DNA of 64,000 nucleotides from Sporichthya polymorpha DSM 43042 (GCF_000384115.1 NZ_KB913029.1:468907-532906); one strand, 5' to 3'. Shown: positions 35,561 through 44,710, counted from the stretch's first letter. Numbers and translations: made by a program. Notes: generated by a model from the sequence alone, not told the origin.

Positions 35561-35820
35561 GACGCGCCTCCCCAAGGCCGACGCCCACGCGCAGCGCGCG
35601 GGCCCTCAGAGTCCTGTGTGCGCACCCGGCACCCAGATCGACGATCACTCGCGGCAACGCGGGGAATCCCGACGCCGCCCCACTCGTCCGGCTGCTGCCT
35701 CGGGTTGGCGTCTGTCAGTTCACTTCGGCCGCAGTGAGGGCTCAGATGCGTCGGCGACGAGCTCGGTCGCGCAGCGGCAACCGTCCAGGTGACTCAGCGT
35801 TCAGCACCCGCGGCAACACG

Positions 35821-36630
35821 TCATAAGGCGGCCAGCAACTGCCGAACGAGCGTCACGAACGACGGCGCGACGGTGGGGTCGCCCTGAGCTGCGGCCGCCG
35901 CGATCTCCGGGATTCGTCCGGGAGGATTCCCGCAGTGCGCCTCTAGCAGGGCCAGCGCTTCGCCCGTGACGGCGGCTGCGTGCTGGTCTGCTCGATGGAG
36001 AGCGATCCCCCTTGCGAGGACGGGCGTGTCAATCGCCTGGAGTAGGCGGAAGACATCCAGGGCGTCCTTCTCTTTGAGCCGGTCGGGCTGGGCCTCGGCC
36101 TGACCGAGCCGTTCACCGATCTTGATGATCTTTGCGGTCAGCAAGGCGGCCGGGCCGGCGACCATCAGGCTGACGGATCGGGGATCTGACGGGTCGAGTG
36201 CACTCAAGGTGACGAGGTCGTGGTCCACGAGGGCGGGCTCCAGCCCGCGCGCGATACGCGCCGTCAGCTTCTCGTGTGGTTCCAGACGTGCACTGCGCGC
36301 CGAGGCACGGGTGACGCCGGCCTGATGGGGAACGACCATGAGGTCCACTGCCACGTCGCCGGCGGACACCCAATGCCCAGGGTTGGGGCCAGGCGTGAAT
36401 CCCGCGCGTCGCAAGACGTCGCCGATTTCCGGGACGTCCGCTAGATGCAGGGTGTTGATGGCCAGGTCGCCGTCGGTGGTCATCAACGGCACGTTCAGGT
36501 CGGCATCCCCGGTGTGGTGATAGACAGCTTGTGCGCCGACGAGGATCAGGTTGGGCAGGTGCTGGTCCAACGCAGTGAGCGCGTCGAGCAGAACCCGCCG
36601 TGCCTCGACGTATTCGGGTGCAGGTTGCAC
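35821..36630 (-). CDS. AbiEii-like nucleotidyltransferase, putative toxin
   Basis: The 269-residue protein has LILVGAQAVYHHTG followed by MTTDGDLAINTL, matching the hG[GSA]...DxD core of nucleotidyltransferase-fold toxins. Further conserved-looking parts are DLMVVPHQ and LTAKIIKIGERL. GTG 36630 follows GGAGGGAG and lies 3 bp after the stop of the wHTH regulator. The pair looks like an AbiE-type toxin-antitoxin or phage-defence module carried as cargo between transfer genes. Confidence 0.7.
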   Translation of the reverse strand: MQPAPEYVEARRVLLDALTALDQHLPNLILVGAQAVYHHTGDADLNVPLMTTDGDLAINTLHLADVPEIGDVLRRAGFTPGPNPGHWVSAGDVAVDLMVVPHQAGVTRASARSARLEPHEKLTARIARGLEPALVDHDLVTLSALDPSDPRSVSLMVAGPAALLTAKIIKIGERLGQAEAQPDRLKEKDALDVFRLLQAIDTPVLARGIALHRADQHAAAVTGEALALLEAHCGNPPGRIPEIAAAAAQGDPTVAPSFVTLVRQLLAAL

Positions 36631-36633
36631 GTC

Positions 36634-37737
36634 TCACTCCCTCCAGGCCGCGTCGCGAAGGGCTAACGCGTCCATGAGTTGCTCGGCCTCGGCATCGGAT
36701 CGGCCCGGCAGCGTAAGCAGATCGGCTAACACAAGAGCGGTCGGCGCGATCGGGAGCAGGCCATCGGAAGTCTTGCCCACGCGCAGGATGTCGATGTCCT
36801 GCGGCCGGGCGATGAGCACGTTCGCGGTTGCTGCATCGGCCTCGACTAGGCCCCACTGATCCGCAAGAAGTGGCGGGTCATCGGCGTAGACGGCGATCTG
36901 ACGCAGCGGCACTACGGAGGTGGTTTCGGAGGGCAGGAGTCGTCTCGCGGCCGCCGAACCGGTGAGCACTGCACCGCCGAGGCCGGCGACCTTTTCGAGC
37001 GTGCGTGCTACACCACGCGGAGCGAGAAACCAGACGGCGAGCGGGTTAGACCGGTTGAACGAGTAATCCGCGACCCACCGACGGACCAGCGCCCGGCGGC
37101 GTACCAACACCACCGCACCCGCGTCCCGCTCCACGATTCCCTCGCCAGCCAGCGTGACCAGCAGCTTCGACACCGACCCCGCCGACGCTCCCGCAACCAC
37201 AGCGAGCTCCCGCACCCCGACCGGGACGGGTGTCTCACAGAGCGCTCGGATGATCCGATTGGCCGCCACGCCATTGAGTCGCGCCACGGCGTTGCCGCCC
37301 GAGCGCGGCCTCGGAGCACGGTCGGCTCCGATCCCGGTGAGCAGGATCAGCGGATCGTCATTGGCCACCCGCACCCAGCCCGTCGCGTCGGCGTAGCTGA
37401 TTCCCTCTGACGCCAACGCCTCTCGCAGCGACGGCCCGATGTAGTCGGAGACGAACAGGACCGGCAGTTCGAATGTTCTGCTCAGATCCGCAAGCACGAG
37501 CCGAAGGGAATCGATCGACGAGGCGCCTGCAGGTTTGGCCTCCACGATGAACGAGGCTTTGGTGCCTCGCGGGCCGACCAGGCGGACTAGTCCGTCTGCT
37601 TCCAAGCGTCGCGTGGCCTGTGGTGGCGACGCGGTCTCGAGTCGCCACGCGGGCGGCAGTAGTTCGCTGACTGACGCCAGCGCTTTCTGCGTCAGCAGCG
37701 TTTCTCTAATAGACCTGTTTCCCTTCACGAGAAACAT
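36634..37737 (-). CDS. AbiEi-like antitoxin/regulator with winged-helix domains
   Basis: The 367-residue protein has an N-terminal helical DNA-binding part (RETLLTQKALASVSELL, ATRRLEADGLVRLVGPRGT). A central region and a second winged helix (VPVGVRELAVVAGASAGSVSKLLVTLAGEGIV) follow, then a C-terminal half that recalls AbiEi. The ATG at 37737 falls in an inverted repeat (37716-37736); GTG 37728 is an alternative start. By analogy to AbiEi it should repress its own promoter and counteract the nucleotidyltransferase that follows. Confidence 0.65.
   Translation of the reverse strand: MFLVKGNRSIRETLLTQKALASVSELLPPAWRLETASPPQATRRLEADGLVRLVGPRGTKASFIVEAKPAGASSIDSLRLVLADLSRTFELPVLFVSDYIGPSLREALASEGISYADATGWVRVANDDPLILLTGIGADRAPRPRSGGNAVARLNGVAANRIIRALCETPVPVGVRELAVVAGASAGSVSKLLVTLAGEGIVERDAGAVVLVRRRALVRRWVADYSFNRSNPLAVWFLAPRGVARTLEKVAGLGGAVLTGSAAARRLLPSETTSVVPLRQIAVYADDPPLLADQWGLVEADAATANVLIARPQDIDILRVGKTSDGLLPIAPTALVLADLLTLPGRSDAEAEQLMDALALRDAAWRE
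37716..37736. promoter_or_regulatory. inverted repeat at the start of the AbiEi-like gene
   Basis: TGTTTC-CCTTCACGA-GAAACA overlaps the start codon region, and a further GAAACA half-site lies at about 37752-37757. Autorepression through such repeats is known for AbiEi proteins; binding here is inferred. The locally AT-richer DNA fits a promoter. Confidence 0.5.
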
Positions 37738-37808
37738 GTTATTTGAAGAAACACAGCAGGTCAAAGGAAGGATCGCACCGTTGGGTCCGCCTTGGCTCGG
37801 AAAGCCAA

Positions 37809-38210
37809 TCATCCCGCTTGGAGCGCATGGACGAACGAACCGGCCAGGTCTTTCCAGTCCTCGCGGCCGACACCGCACGACGATTCAAGCTCGTCCGCCG
37901 TTTCTTCGACGGTCCAATCCTGGGTCAGGTAAGGGACGTACAGCCCGCGGTCGAGCGTCCAAGCCGCCCAGACCGGACCGCGACGCCGTTCACTGCGGCT
38001 CAGGATCGTCACGATGTCGTTCCGAGCAAGGGTCGTGCAGATGGCCAGAAACTCCCGCGCCGGGTGCCAGTCACGCCAGGCACGGCTGAAGGCCAACTCC
38101 AGGGTCAGCTTCCGTGCCGTAACTGAGGTGACACCGATGGCGAGGCATCCAACTGCCAGACCCTCCCCGACCGTCGTCTGCTGTTGAACTGCCGTTGGGG
38201 CACCTGCCAC
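37809..38210 (-). CDS. unknown protein in the PIN cargo cluster
   Basis: The 133-residue protein has no membrane segment or known motif. Its middle carries RAWRDWHPAREFLAICTTLA and RNDIVTILSRSERRRGPVWA; the C-terminus is acidic. GTG 38210 follows ACGGAG by about 8 bases and lies 21 bp behind the 226-residue gene, so the two form one unit. Function unknown. Confidence 0.55.
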   Translation of the reverse strand: MAGAPTAVQQQTTVGEGLAVGCLAIGVTSVTARKLTLELAFSRAWRDWHPAREFLAICTTLARNDIVTILSRSERRRGPVWAAWTLDRGLYVPYLTQDWTVEETADELESSCGVGREDWKDLAGSFVHALQAG

Positions 38211-38231
38211 GGTTGAAACTCCGTTCGGCTT

Positions 38232-38912
38232 CTAGTTCTCGTGTTCGAATGTCTGTGTCTGCTCCCACTCCGCGACAACCTCAGGACGCAGACGTTGTTC
38301 GAACCGCAGTCGCTTCCCGGCGTTGACATCTGACGCAAGCTCAGCGAGCTTGCCGACGCGGTTGCCAGGCCAACCTTGTCTGAGGGCCTCGACCGAGAGC
38401 TGGTCGCGGTCGAAGGTATGTCCGCACTGGCGGAAGTAGGTCAGCGCCTGAATGACACGCCATCGCTCGCGTTCATCAACCAGCCCCTGGTTGCGAATGA
38501 CATAGTTCGTCACTCCCTGGACCATCGCCTTGATCGCCGGGCTCGCTTCGGGCACCGCCGGCACGGGTGTCCCTGCAAGGCACTCAACACCGTGCGCTGT
38601 GATCCACGGGGCGTGCACGCCATGAGCGCGAACAAGGACGACCTCCTGAACGCCCTTCTGGCTCTCCTGATCAAGCAGGTCATGCAGGTCAAGGCACCAC
38701 GCGACCAAGGTTCCTTGCGGGCGAGCGGTGAACCGGGAGTGCTTCTTGCTAGTGACGCCGATCGGTACCCCGGCGTCCTGTAACCATGACTCCGCCTCCA
38801 CGTCAGCGGTCATCGGCGCGATGACGGTCAGCGGGTTCGCCTGCGCCCACTCCGTCGCAATCGCAAAGGAATCGCGGAGGGACACGGTGGCTGCGATGAA
38901 CGCTCGACGCAT
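38232..38912 (-). CDS. unknown protein in the PIN cargo cluster
   Basis: The 226-residue soluble protein has an N-terminal alpha/beta-looking part (NPLTVIAPMTADVEAES, VPIGVTSKKHSRF, TLVAWCLDLHDLL and VQEVVLVRAHG). It resembles a Rossmann-like nucleotide or nuclease fold, without a decisive motif. The C-terminal part is helical (NQGLVDERERWRVIQALTYF). It sits between the PIN gene and the 133-residue gene, all on the minus strand. I do not recognise the family. Confidence 0.6.
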   Translation of the reverse strand: MRRAFIAATVSLRDSFAIATEWAQANPLTVIAPMTADVEAESWLQDAGVPIGVTSKKHSRFTARPQGTLVAWCLDLHDLLDQESQKGVQEVVLVRAHGVHAPWITAHGVECLAGTPVPAVPEASPAIKAMVQGVTNYVIRNQGLVDERERWRVIQALTYFRQCGHTFDRDQLSVEALRQGWPGNRVGKLAELASDVNAGKRLRFEQRLRPEVVAEWEQTQTFEHEN

Positions 38913-38977
38913 GATCGGAGCCTAGGCGCCACCTGTGACATTCCCGTGTAGCGTGCCCTGACTCGCCTCGGTCCCTG

Positions 38978-40000
38978 TTAGGGCATCACTTCAAACGAGC
39001 CGTCTGGCGGATCGACTGCACGCCCCAGCTGCCAGCAGAAGGGTTCGCCCTCAACGAACTCCGAACCAGCCACCAACTCGACCCGTACGTCCTCGACATT
39101 TGGCGTGTCAGCCCCGGGATAGGCCGCGATGAGAAGGCTGAGGACCTCGTCCTCAGCAACCGGTTCCAGCTGAACCGCGAGCACGGATGCGAGCTGGTGG
39201 CGAAGAGAATCACCAGAGGCGACATACATCGCCTCCTGCAGGATCGCCATCGCCAAGTGCTCATCGGCTTCGATCCGTGCAAGCTGCTCCGCGAATGCGC
39301 GGCCGATGGTGCCTAGAGCTTCCCCTACTGTTCGGCGACGGGCAGGTGCGCGCATCACCAGAACTGCCCCGGCCAGGAGAGCAGCCGCCGGGATCCACGG
39401 CGTGACGCTTAGCCGGCGAGCTGACGCTTGTACGGCCCAGACGGCCGCACGCGCTGGCAAGTACACCGCCATCCCAAGCGCGATCTTCTCGCGCTCGCAG
39501 TCGATGAGTTCAATCGCGCCGCGGGCAGCGACTTGCCAGTCCTTCGGAGCGAACCCAGGGTCGCGAAGGTGCCTGTCGTCCGAGAACACGACGCTCACGC
39601 CGAGCAGCTCGGCGAGCTGCGCCGTCGGAACGTCATCAGGATCGGTAACGCCCAAGGCTTCGGCCGCACCGTCATCCGGCGTGACCGTCACGAACCGCAG
39701 GATGGCCAAGTACTCCTCTTCAAAGAGCTGCCGGAGCTCCTCGACCGAAGGTGTTCCGTCGCGGCCGACGAACTTCGACAGATGTTCGTAGACCTCACCA
39801 AACACGTGGTCAGCTGCGTACAGGACCGCATGGTCCTCGTCGGTCATCCGGAGAAGCCGGGACCGCCAACCCGTACTGCAGCCGTTCGCAATGCTGCTGA
39901 GAAGCACGTTCGCATCGACCACGCCAGTGAAACGCGGCCGCCCGTAACGCAGCGGCTTTAGCCCGACCGGTGCCAGGCTATCGGTCTGACCATCTGTCAT
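38978..40000 (-). CDS. PIN-domain protein with hydrophobic segment
   Basis: The 340-residue protein has an N-terminal PIN nuclease-like domain: first acidic site in TGVVDANVLLSS, a middle EVYEHLSKF and the paired acidic stretch GVTDPDDVPTAQLAELL with FSDDRHL. PIN domains are metal-dependent RNases. A Trp/Pro-flanked hydrophobic segment (SVTPWIPAAALLAGAVLVMRA, about 215-235) suggests membrane contact, and a helical C-terminal half follows. No small antitoxin lies beside it, so it may not be a simple VapC. ATG 40000 is chosen; an upstream GTG adds 23 residues. Confidence 0.65.
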   Translation of the reverse strand: MTDGQTDSLAPVGLKPLRYGRPRFTGVVDANVLLSSIANGCSTGWRSRLLRMTDEDHAVLYAADHVFGEVYEHLSKFVGRDGTPSVEELRQLFEEEYLAILRFVTVTPDDGAAEALGVTDPDDVPTAQLAELLGVSVVFSDDRHLRDPGFAPKDWQVAARGAIELIDCEREKIALGMAVYLPARAAVWAVQASARRLSVTPWIPAAALLAGAVLVMRAPARRRTVGEALGTIGRAFAEQLARIEADEHLAMAILQEAMYVASGDSLRHQLASVLAVQLEPVAEDEVLSLLIAAYPGADTPNVEDVRVELVAGSEFVEGEPFCWQLGRAVDPPDGSFEVMP

Positions 40001-40359
40001 GTCCCGAACGTAGCGACCATCGGTGACAAGCGCCTGATCATTATCCTGGCTAGGAACCGCCACCGTCACCGGGCAGGGCTGAATTACCTCCGGGTCGACG
40101 CGACGAGCGAGGGGTGGGGACTTTCAGGTGGCGACCAGTGGGTTCTAATCCGGGGCCATAGGCAAAGCCCTGACCTGTACGTTTGCCCTTGGCCGAGGCC
40201 TGCTTCGTTCTAATCCGGTTCTAATCCGGGGGGGGTCTGCGGCGCGGCCAGCTGCCCGCGGGTGGCACGGCCATGGCCGGACGTCGCGTTCGGCCGGAAC
40301 GACCGCCGCGGGCCCGACCTGCGTGCGATGTCGGGAGGCAGGTTGACCGGGGCGGCCCT
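40001..40359. other. intergenic stretch with repeated 12-mers
   Basis: About 360 bp between the PIN gene and the LysM-BTAD gene, both leftward. It carries no supported gene. Its notable content is the three-copy GTTCTAATCCGG repeat listed separately. It probably contains the promoter of the cargo cluster and the terminator of the Tad-like operon. Confidence 0.45.
40142..40229. repeat. three copies of GTTCTAATCCGG
   Basis: Copies lie at 40142-40153, 40207-40218 and 40218-40229, the last two sharing one base. The motif looks like a tRNA T-arm (GTTCxAATCC), but no acceptor or anticodon parts are near. Possible roles are recombination remnant or protein-binding site; unknown. Confidence 0.55.
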
Positions 40360-43300
40360 TCAGCGCGCGCCGAGGATGCCCGTCGTGACTGCGGTCGCGT
40401 CGGTGATGTCGTCGTCAGGGTCGAGCTCGGCGATGCAGCGGCGTAGCTGGTCGAGTAGCCGGGTCGCGTCCTGGTCGTCACCGGCGGCCTGCGCGGCGCG
40501 GATGGCGTCGCGGTAGAGGAGCTCGGCGACGGGTTCGGCGTTGATCCCGCGGGCGGCGGCCCAGCGAGCGCGGCGGTGATCGCCGCCGGCGAGGGCGAAA
40601 CTGGCCAGGGTGTGGGCGACGTCGACGATGGCGCTGATCATGTCCTGGGTGTCGGCGTCGGCCCACCCGTACGCGGCGGGGTTCACCCCGAGGAACGGGC
40701 GACCACGGACCAGCTCGAGCGCGGCATGCAGGTCGTCCAGCCCGTCCGGTCCGGCGGCGAGACCGCGTTTGGCCAGCGCGCAGAACTCATGCCAGTCGCA
40801 CCTCACCTCGGCTCGCAGCTGGTAGCGCTGGCCTTCGGTGACCAGCGCGAGGTAGGGCTGCCCGTCGGAGGCAACGCCGAGCCATTGGCGGGCCCGGGAG
40901 ACCAGCGGGTTGCGGGTGCCGCGTGACACCCGGACGCCGGGCCACAAGGCCTCATCCAGCTGGTGCTGGCTGGCACCGGGGTGCAAGGCGAGGTAGGCGA
41001 TCAGCTCCTCCGCCCGGCGGCGCCGGCCGGGCTTCACCTCCTCCCCCGCGCCCAGGACCTCGACCGGGCCGAGGACGAAGACTCGGGGCGCGAGCGGACC
41101 CGCGAGCGGGCCCGCGAGGTGCGCATCGGCGGGCGGTTGGGAGCGGCCGGACGAGTCCGGGATCGCGGCGGCGATGATCGCCAGGCTGGTGGGGGATGCC
41201 ACCGGGGCGCCGTTCACGGCGCTCACGTCGTGCACGGTCATCTGCGGTGTCATCTGCGGTGTCGGCGTCGGTTCGGCCGGGCTTGGTGCGGGGATGGGCC
41301 CGGCGCCGTTCCGCGCTGGGGTGGCCGGCTCCTGCGGGTCTGGGTCGGGAACGTCGGTGACCGCGAGCAGGGCATCGAGTTGGGCGAGACGCTCGGGATC
41401 GAGGCACTGGGGGTCAAGGTCGATGCCGGGTGGTTCCAGGCGCCAGGTCTCGGAGGCCTTGGTCAACGTCCATGCGGGGTTCTCCTCGTCGAGTCCGGCC
41501 CGGGTGGTGATCAGGCAGCCACCGCCGTAGGGGCGGGTGGGAACCTCGACGGTGTTCGAGTCGTCGTGCCTGCCGCCGTCGATGAGCACCATGGGTGCCC
41601 AGAGGTCGTCGAGGACGCACCGGGCACGGGCGGTGAGTAGGTCACCGGTGTCGGCCGAGGTGAGCAGGGCTTCGACCTCGCGTTGGTGGACGGCGACCCG
41701 CCGCCGACCCGCGGCCGCGTCAACGGCTCGGGCGCGGCCGGGTTCGAGGATCCGCAGCAACGGCGCCGGGCAGCCGCTCACGAGGATCCCGGTGGTGCGG
41801 GTCAGATCGCTGGTGCCGAGTTCGGCGGCGAGGGCGTGCAGGATCGCCTCGGCGCCCTCGGGCGGCCCGGTGATCTGCAGGGTGCCGGCGGCTTCGAGGT
41901 TGATCAGCAGGATCGCCTCGTCGCCGGTGACGCCGAGCGCGACCAAGGCGGGGTAAGGATCGACGAAATCACCGACGTCATCGGCGTCATCGCTGTCATC
42001 GCCGTCGATGGCATCAGCGCCGGCGGCGTCGAGGGTCCATGTCCGCGCGTCGACGCGCGTGAACGGCGGCACAGCGGCCGGGGTGTCACTGCCCAGGTGC
42101 AGCGTCGCCCCGGCGGCGTTGATGCGGACGGTGTGCAGGTCCGGTAGCGCATGGCCCCCGGCGTGGCAGGCCGCGGCGAGCGCTCGGAGTGCGTCGCGCA
42201 ACGCCGTCGCTGTCAGCTCGGCGTTGGCGGCGTGTAGCTGGCGTTGCAGATCGCTGGCCGGGCCGCCGGGGTGGCGCAGTCGTTCACCGGGTCGCCGGAA
42301 CCGTTGCCCGCGGCGACGGCGCCGGGTCAGTTCCGCGGTGAGCCCGGCGCAGGCGAGCGCGCCGAGACCCAGCGTGAGCACGCCGACGGGGAGCCCCGGC
42401 CCATCGTCGGCCGGGTCGTCGTCGGCCAGGTGATGATCGGGCGCGAGGTCCGGGCCGAAGGCCGGAGCCTCGGCCCGGTCGGTCTCGTTGACGGTGGTCG
42501 CCGGTGGAGTGGGTCGTGGCAACGTCGGGACGATGGCCGCGGGCGGAGAATCCTCAGCACGCTCGGGCGCCGGCGGAACCGCGAGGACGCCCGTTTCCTT
42601 CGAGGTCTGCAGGTCCCGTTCCTTGGCCTGATCGAGACGGAGGCGTTGGCCGGTGGACGGGTCGCTGAAGTGATCGGCAGAGTCGCCGAGGTGATCGGCC
42701 GACGGGGCGCCGGGTTGGCCGGCGCGCTCATCGGCGTCCTTGGCCGCGGGAGTCGACCGCTTCGATGTTTCGCCGCCGGGCTTGGGAAGTCCGGTGGCGT
42801 CGGGCGGCAGGAGCAGACGCCAGCCCGGGTGGATGAGCCGCGGTAGTTGCAGTTCACCGCCGCCGGGTTGGGAGCGGCCGCGGTTGAGTTCGTAGATCTC
42901 CTTCCACCGCAGCCCGTCGCCGAGGTGACGTTCGGCGATGTCCCAAAGGGTGTCGTGATGAGATCCACGCGGCGGCTTCACCACATACCAGCGACCGGCA
43001 CGCTCCGTCGTCGCATTGGACTGAGACGCAGGGGACTGAGACGCAGGGGACTGAGACGCAGGGGACTGAGACACAGGGGACTGAGACACAGGGGACTGAG
43101 CCGCGTGGGGTGGAGCCGTCGCCTCGGGTCGCGCCAAGCGAACGCCGTCGCGATGTGCAGATTGCGGCGGGACCGCTGCCGCCGTGACCTGCTCCCGGGC
43201 CGCAGGAATCTGATGTGACGTCAGCTCAGCGGCTGGTTCCGGTTCCGTGTCATGTCCTCGATCCTGCGCCGTCTCGGGTGCGGCGCAGGTCGCGACGGCG

Positions 43301-43710
43301 GCCGCGGCCGGGACGGCGCTCGTGGGGAGCAGGAGCGTCCCGCTGCCGGCGAGGAGGAAGGAGACGGCCAGCACCAGGTGGCGGGCGAGGTGCTGTTGAG
43401 GGCCGGTGAAGGGGATGCGGGCTGGTAGCGGCGCGCTGCGCAGCGCGGCCGCGGCCTCAACGAGCACGGCGAGCATGAGCTGCGCCCAGGCGGCCCAGAC
43501 CACGACGGCGAGCATGCCGATCACGGCGGCGTCGGTGAGCCGCCCGCCCACGACGGGCTGGGCCGGGATGGGGTTGCCGATAAACGCGAGCAGCGCCGCG
43601 GGCGGGCCGAAGGCGAGGGCCACCAGCAGGGCCAGCGCCCCGACACCACGCAGCAGGAGGCGGCCGGTGTTGGGGGCGTGGGGCGGCCGGTTCGTGCCGG
43701 TGGCGGTCAT
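40360..43710 (-). CDS. membrane-anchored LysM and BTAD-domain regulator of the Tad-like locus
   Basis: This 1116-residue protein has three N-terminal hydrophobic segments (about 18-145), an Ala/Pro/Ser-rich repeat and a LysM-like segment (about 240-300: DTLWDIAERHLGDGLRWKEI). A linker with another membrane span (GVLTLGLGALACAGLTAEL) and a long cytoplasmic part follow. The C-terminus has a winged-helix DNA-binding region (PRVFVLGPVEVLGAG, LIAYLALHPGASQHQLDEAL) and a bacterial transcriptional activator domain (about 980-1110). It could sense the wall and control pilus genes. It is coupled to the TadG-like gene before it. Confidence 0.8.
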   Translation of the reverse strand: MTATGTNRPPHAPNTGRLLLRGVGALALLVALAFGPPAALLAFIGNPIPAQPVVGGRLTDAAVIGMLAVVVWAAWAQLMLAVLVEAAAALRSAPLPARIPFTGPQQHLARHLVLAVSFLLAGSGTLLLPTSAVPAAAAVATCAAPETAQDRGHDTEPEPAAELTSHQIPAAREQVTAAAVPPQSAHRDGVRLARPEATAPPHAAQSPVSQSPVSQSPASQSPASQSPASQSNATTERAGRWYVVKPPRGSHHDTLWDIAERHLGDGLRWKEIYELNRGRSQPGGGELQLPRLIHPGWRLLLPPDATGLPKPGGETSKRSTPAAKDADERAGQPGAPSADHLGDSADHFSDPSTGQRLRLDQAKERDLQTSKETGVLAVPPAPERAEDSPPAAIVPTLPRPTPPATTVNETDRAEAPAFGPDLAPDHHLADDDPADDGPGLPVGVLTLGLGALACAGLTAELTRRRRRGQRFRRPGERLRHPGGPASDLQRQLHAANAELTATALRDALRALAAACHAGGHALPDLHTVRINAAGATLHLGSDTPAAVPPFTRVDARTWTLDAAGADAIDGDDSDDADDVGDFVDPYPALVALGVTGDEAILLINLEAAGTLQITGPPEGAEAILHALAAELGTSDLTRTTGILVSGCPAPLLRILEPGRARAVDAAAGRRRVAVHQREVEALLTSADTGDLLTARARCVLDDLWAPMVLIDGGRHDDSNTVEVPTRPYGGGCLITTRAGLDEENPAWTLTKASETWRLEPPGIDLDPQCLDPERLAQLDALLAVTDVPDPDPQEPATPARNGAGPIPAPSPAEPTPTPQMTPQMTVHDVSAVNGAPVASPTSLAIIAAAIPDSSGRSQPPADAHLAGPLAGPLAPRVFVLGPVEVLGAGEEVKPGRRRRAEELIAYLALHPGASQHQLDEALWPGVRVSRGTRNPLVSRARQWLGVASDGQPYLALVTEGQRYQLRAEVRCDWHEFCALAKRGLAAGPDGLDDLHAALELVRGRPFLGVNPAAYGWADADTQDMISAIVDVAHTLASFALAGGDHRRARWAAARGINAEPVAELLYRDAIRAAQAAGDDQDATRLLDQLRRCIAELDPDDDITDATAVTTGILGAR
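43018..43107. repeat. 15-bp coding tandem repeat in the LysM-BTAD gene
   Basis: Six adjoining units of GGACTGAGACGCAGG, the last diverged, encode the pentad SQSPA/V on the minus strand. A variable-number repeat here would change the linker length between membrane and LysM parts without shifting the frame. Confidence 0.8.
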
Positions 43711-44228
43711 CGCGGTTGCTCCCCCGGGTTGGTGGCGGGCAGGTCTTCTTCGTGGTCGATCCCGGTCAGGCCGTGCGCGCTGGCGGTGGCGGTGGCGGTG
43801 AGGGTGTCGATGCCGACGGCGGACAGAATCGCGGTGGCGCGGGTGATCCGGACCGTGACCGTCACGGTCTGCCCGACGACGTTGACCTGGCCGGTGGAGC
43901 CGGCGGTGCTCAGGTACCGCTCGGCGGCGGCCCGGGCGGCCGCCGGATCAATCCGCAGGGGCCCGCCGCGCATCGCGGCCTCACGGTTCAGCGCGTCGGC
44001 ACCGGCGCGGGCGGCCTGCTCGGCGGTGCCGGCAGCCTGCTGGCGGGCGGCGAGAGCGTAGCCGCCGTCCACAACCAGCCCGGCCATCGCGAGCAGCGCG
44101 GCGGTGATGACGACAACGAACGGGGTGATGCTGCCCTCGTCACGCGCCGCCGCGGCCTGGCAGCGCCGGTGGTGTTGGGGCTGACCGGTCCGGTTCGGGT
44201 GCGCGCCGGTCGCGCGACGGGGGACCAT
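43707..44228 (-). CDS. TadG/Rv3654c-like pilus-locus protein
   Basis: The 173-residue protein has a basic N-terminus and then EGSITPFVVVITAALLAMAGLVVDGGYALAARQ (see residues about 30-62), the hydrophobic N-terminal helix of TadG/TadE-like proteins. It lacks the Glu at +5 seen in the two neighbours. A beta-rich tail follows. ATG 44228 shares one base with the preceding stop (TGATG). Likely a minor pilin or assembly protein at the membrane. Confidence 0.8.
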   Translation of the reverse strand: MVPRRATGAHPNRTGQPQHHRRCQAAAARDEGSITPFVVVITAALLAMAGLVVDGGYALAARQQAAGTAEQAARAGADALNREAAMRGGPLRIDPAAARAAAERYLSTAGSTGQVNVVGQTVTVTVRITRATAILSAVGIDTLTATATASAHGLTGIDHEEDLPATNPGEQPR

Positions 44229-44710
44229 CACCGCGATGCGTGAAGGTCGATGGGGACCTGCACGGTCGCGCTGAACGTGCGGGTACCGGGGAAGCCCGCC
44301 AGCCCGAGCCCGGCCAGCGAGACGGTGCAACGCAGGTGCGCGGTGACCACGCCGCCGGGGCGGAGCCCGGCGGTGTCGATGTCGATGTCCAGGTGACGAC
44401 AGGACCGGTCGCCGAGATAGGCGCGGGCGGCCTGTTCACCGGCATGCTGCGCGGTGGCAGGGCTGGTGGCCAGGGAGGCCGAGCGGGCCGCGTCGGCGGC
44501 GGCACCCTCGACCTGCGCGTGGGTGTGGGCGATCCGCCCGAGCCCAACGACCAGCAGGAGCAGCACGATCAACAGCGGGGTGAGGATCACCAGCTCGACC
44601 GCAATCGAGCCGCGTTCCCGGTCGGCCGCAGACCCCATGCCCGTGTCCGGGTCCGCACCCGAGCCGGGGTTGCTGGCCGGGCTGGTGTCGGGGCTGGTGG
44701 CGGAGGTCAT
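44228..44710 (-). CDS. TadE-like pseudopilin
   Basis: The 160-residue protein has a class III-type cleavage context G-SIAVE before the hydrophobic helix LVILTPLLIVLLLLVVGLG, as in TadE/Flp pseudopilins. A variable exported domain with two Cys (RSCRHLDIDI, HLRCTVSLA) follows. The start overlaps the previous gene's end. No prepilin peptidase is seen in the window. Confidence 0.85.
   Translation of the reverse strand: MTSATSPDTSPASNPGSGADPDTGMGSAADRERGSIAVELVILTPLLIVLLLLVVGLGRIAHTHAQVEGAAADAARSASLATSPATAQHAGEQAARAYLGDRSCRHLDIDIDTAGLRPGGVVTAHLRCTVSLAGLGLAGFPGTRTFSATVQVPIDLHASR

Noticed and set aside
43018-43107. Short-period repeat as a CRISPR-like array
   Set aside because: 15-bp units without spacers, coding for SQSPA/V pentads; a coding tandem repeat.
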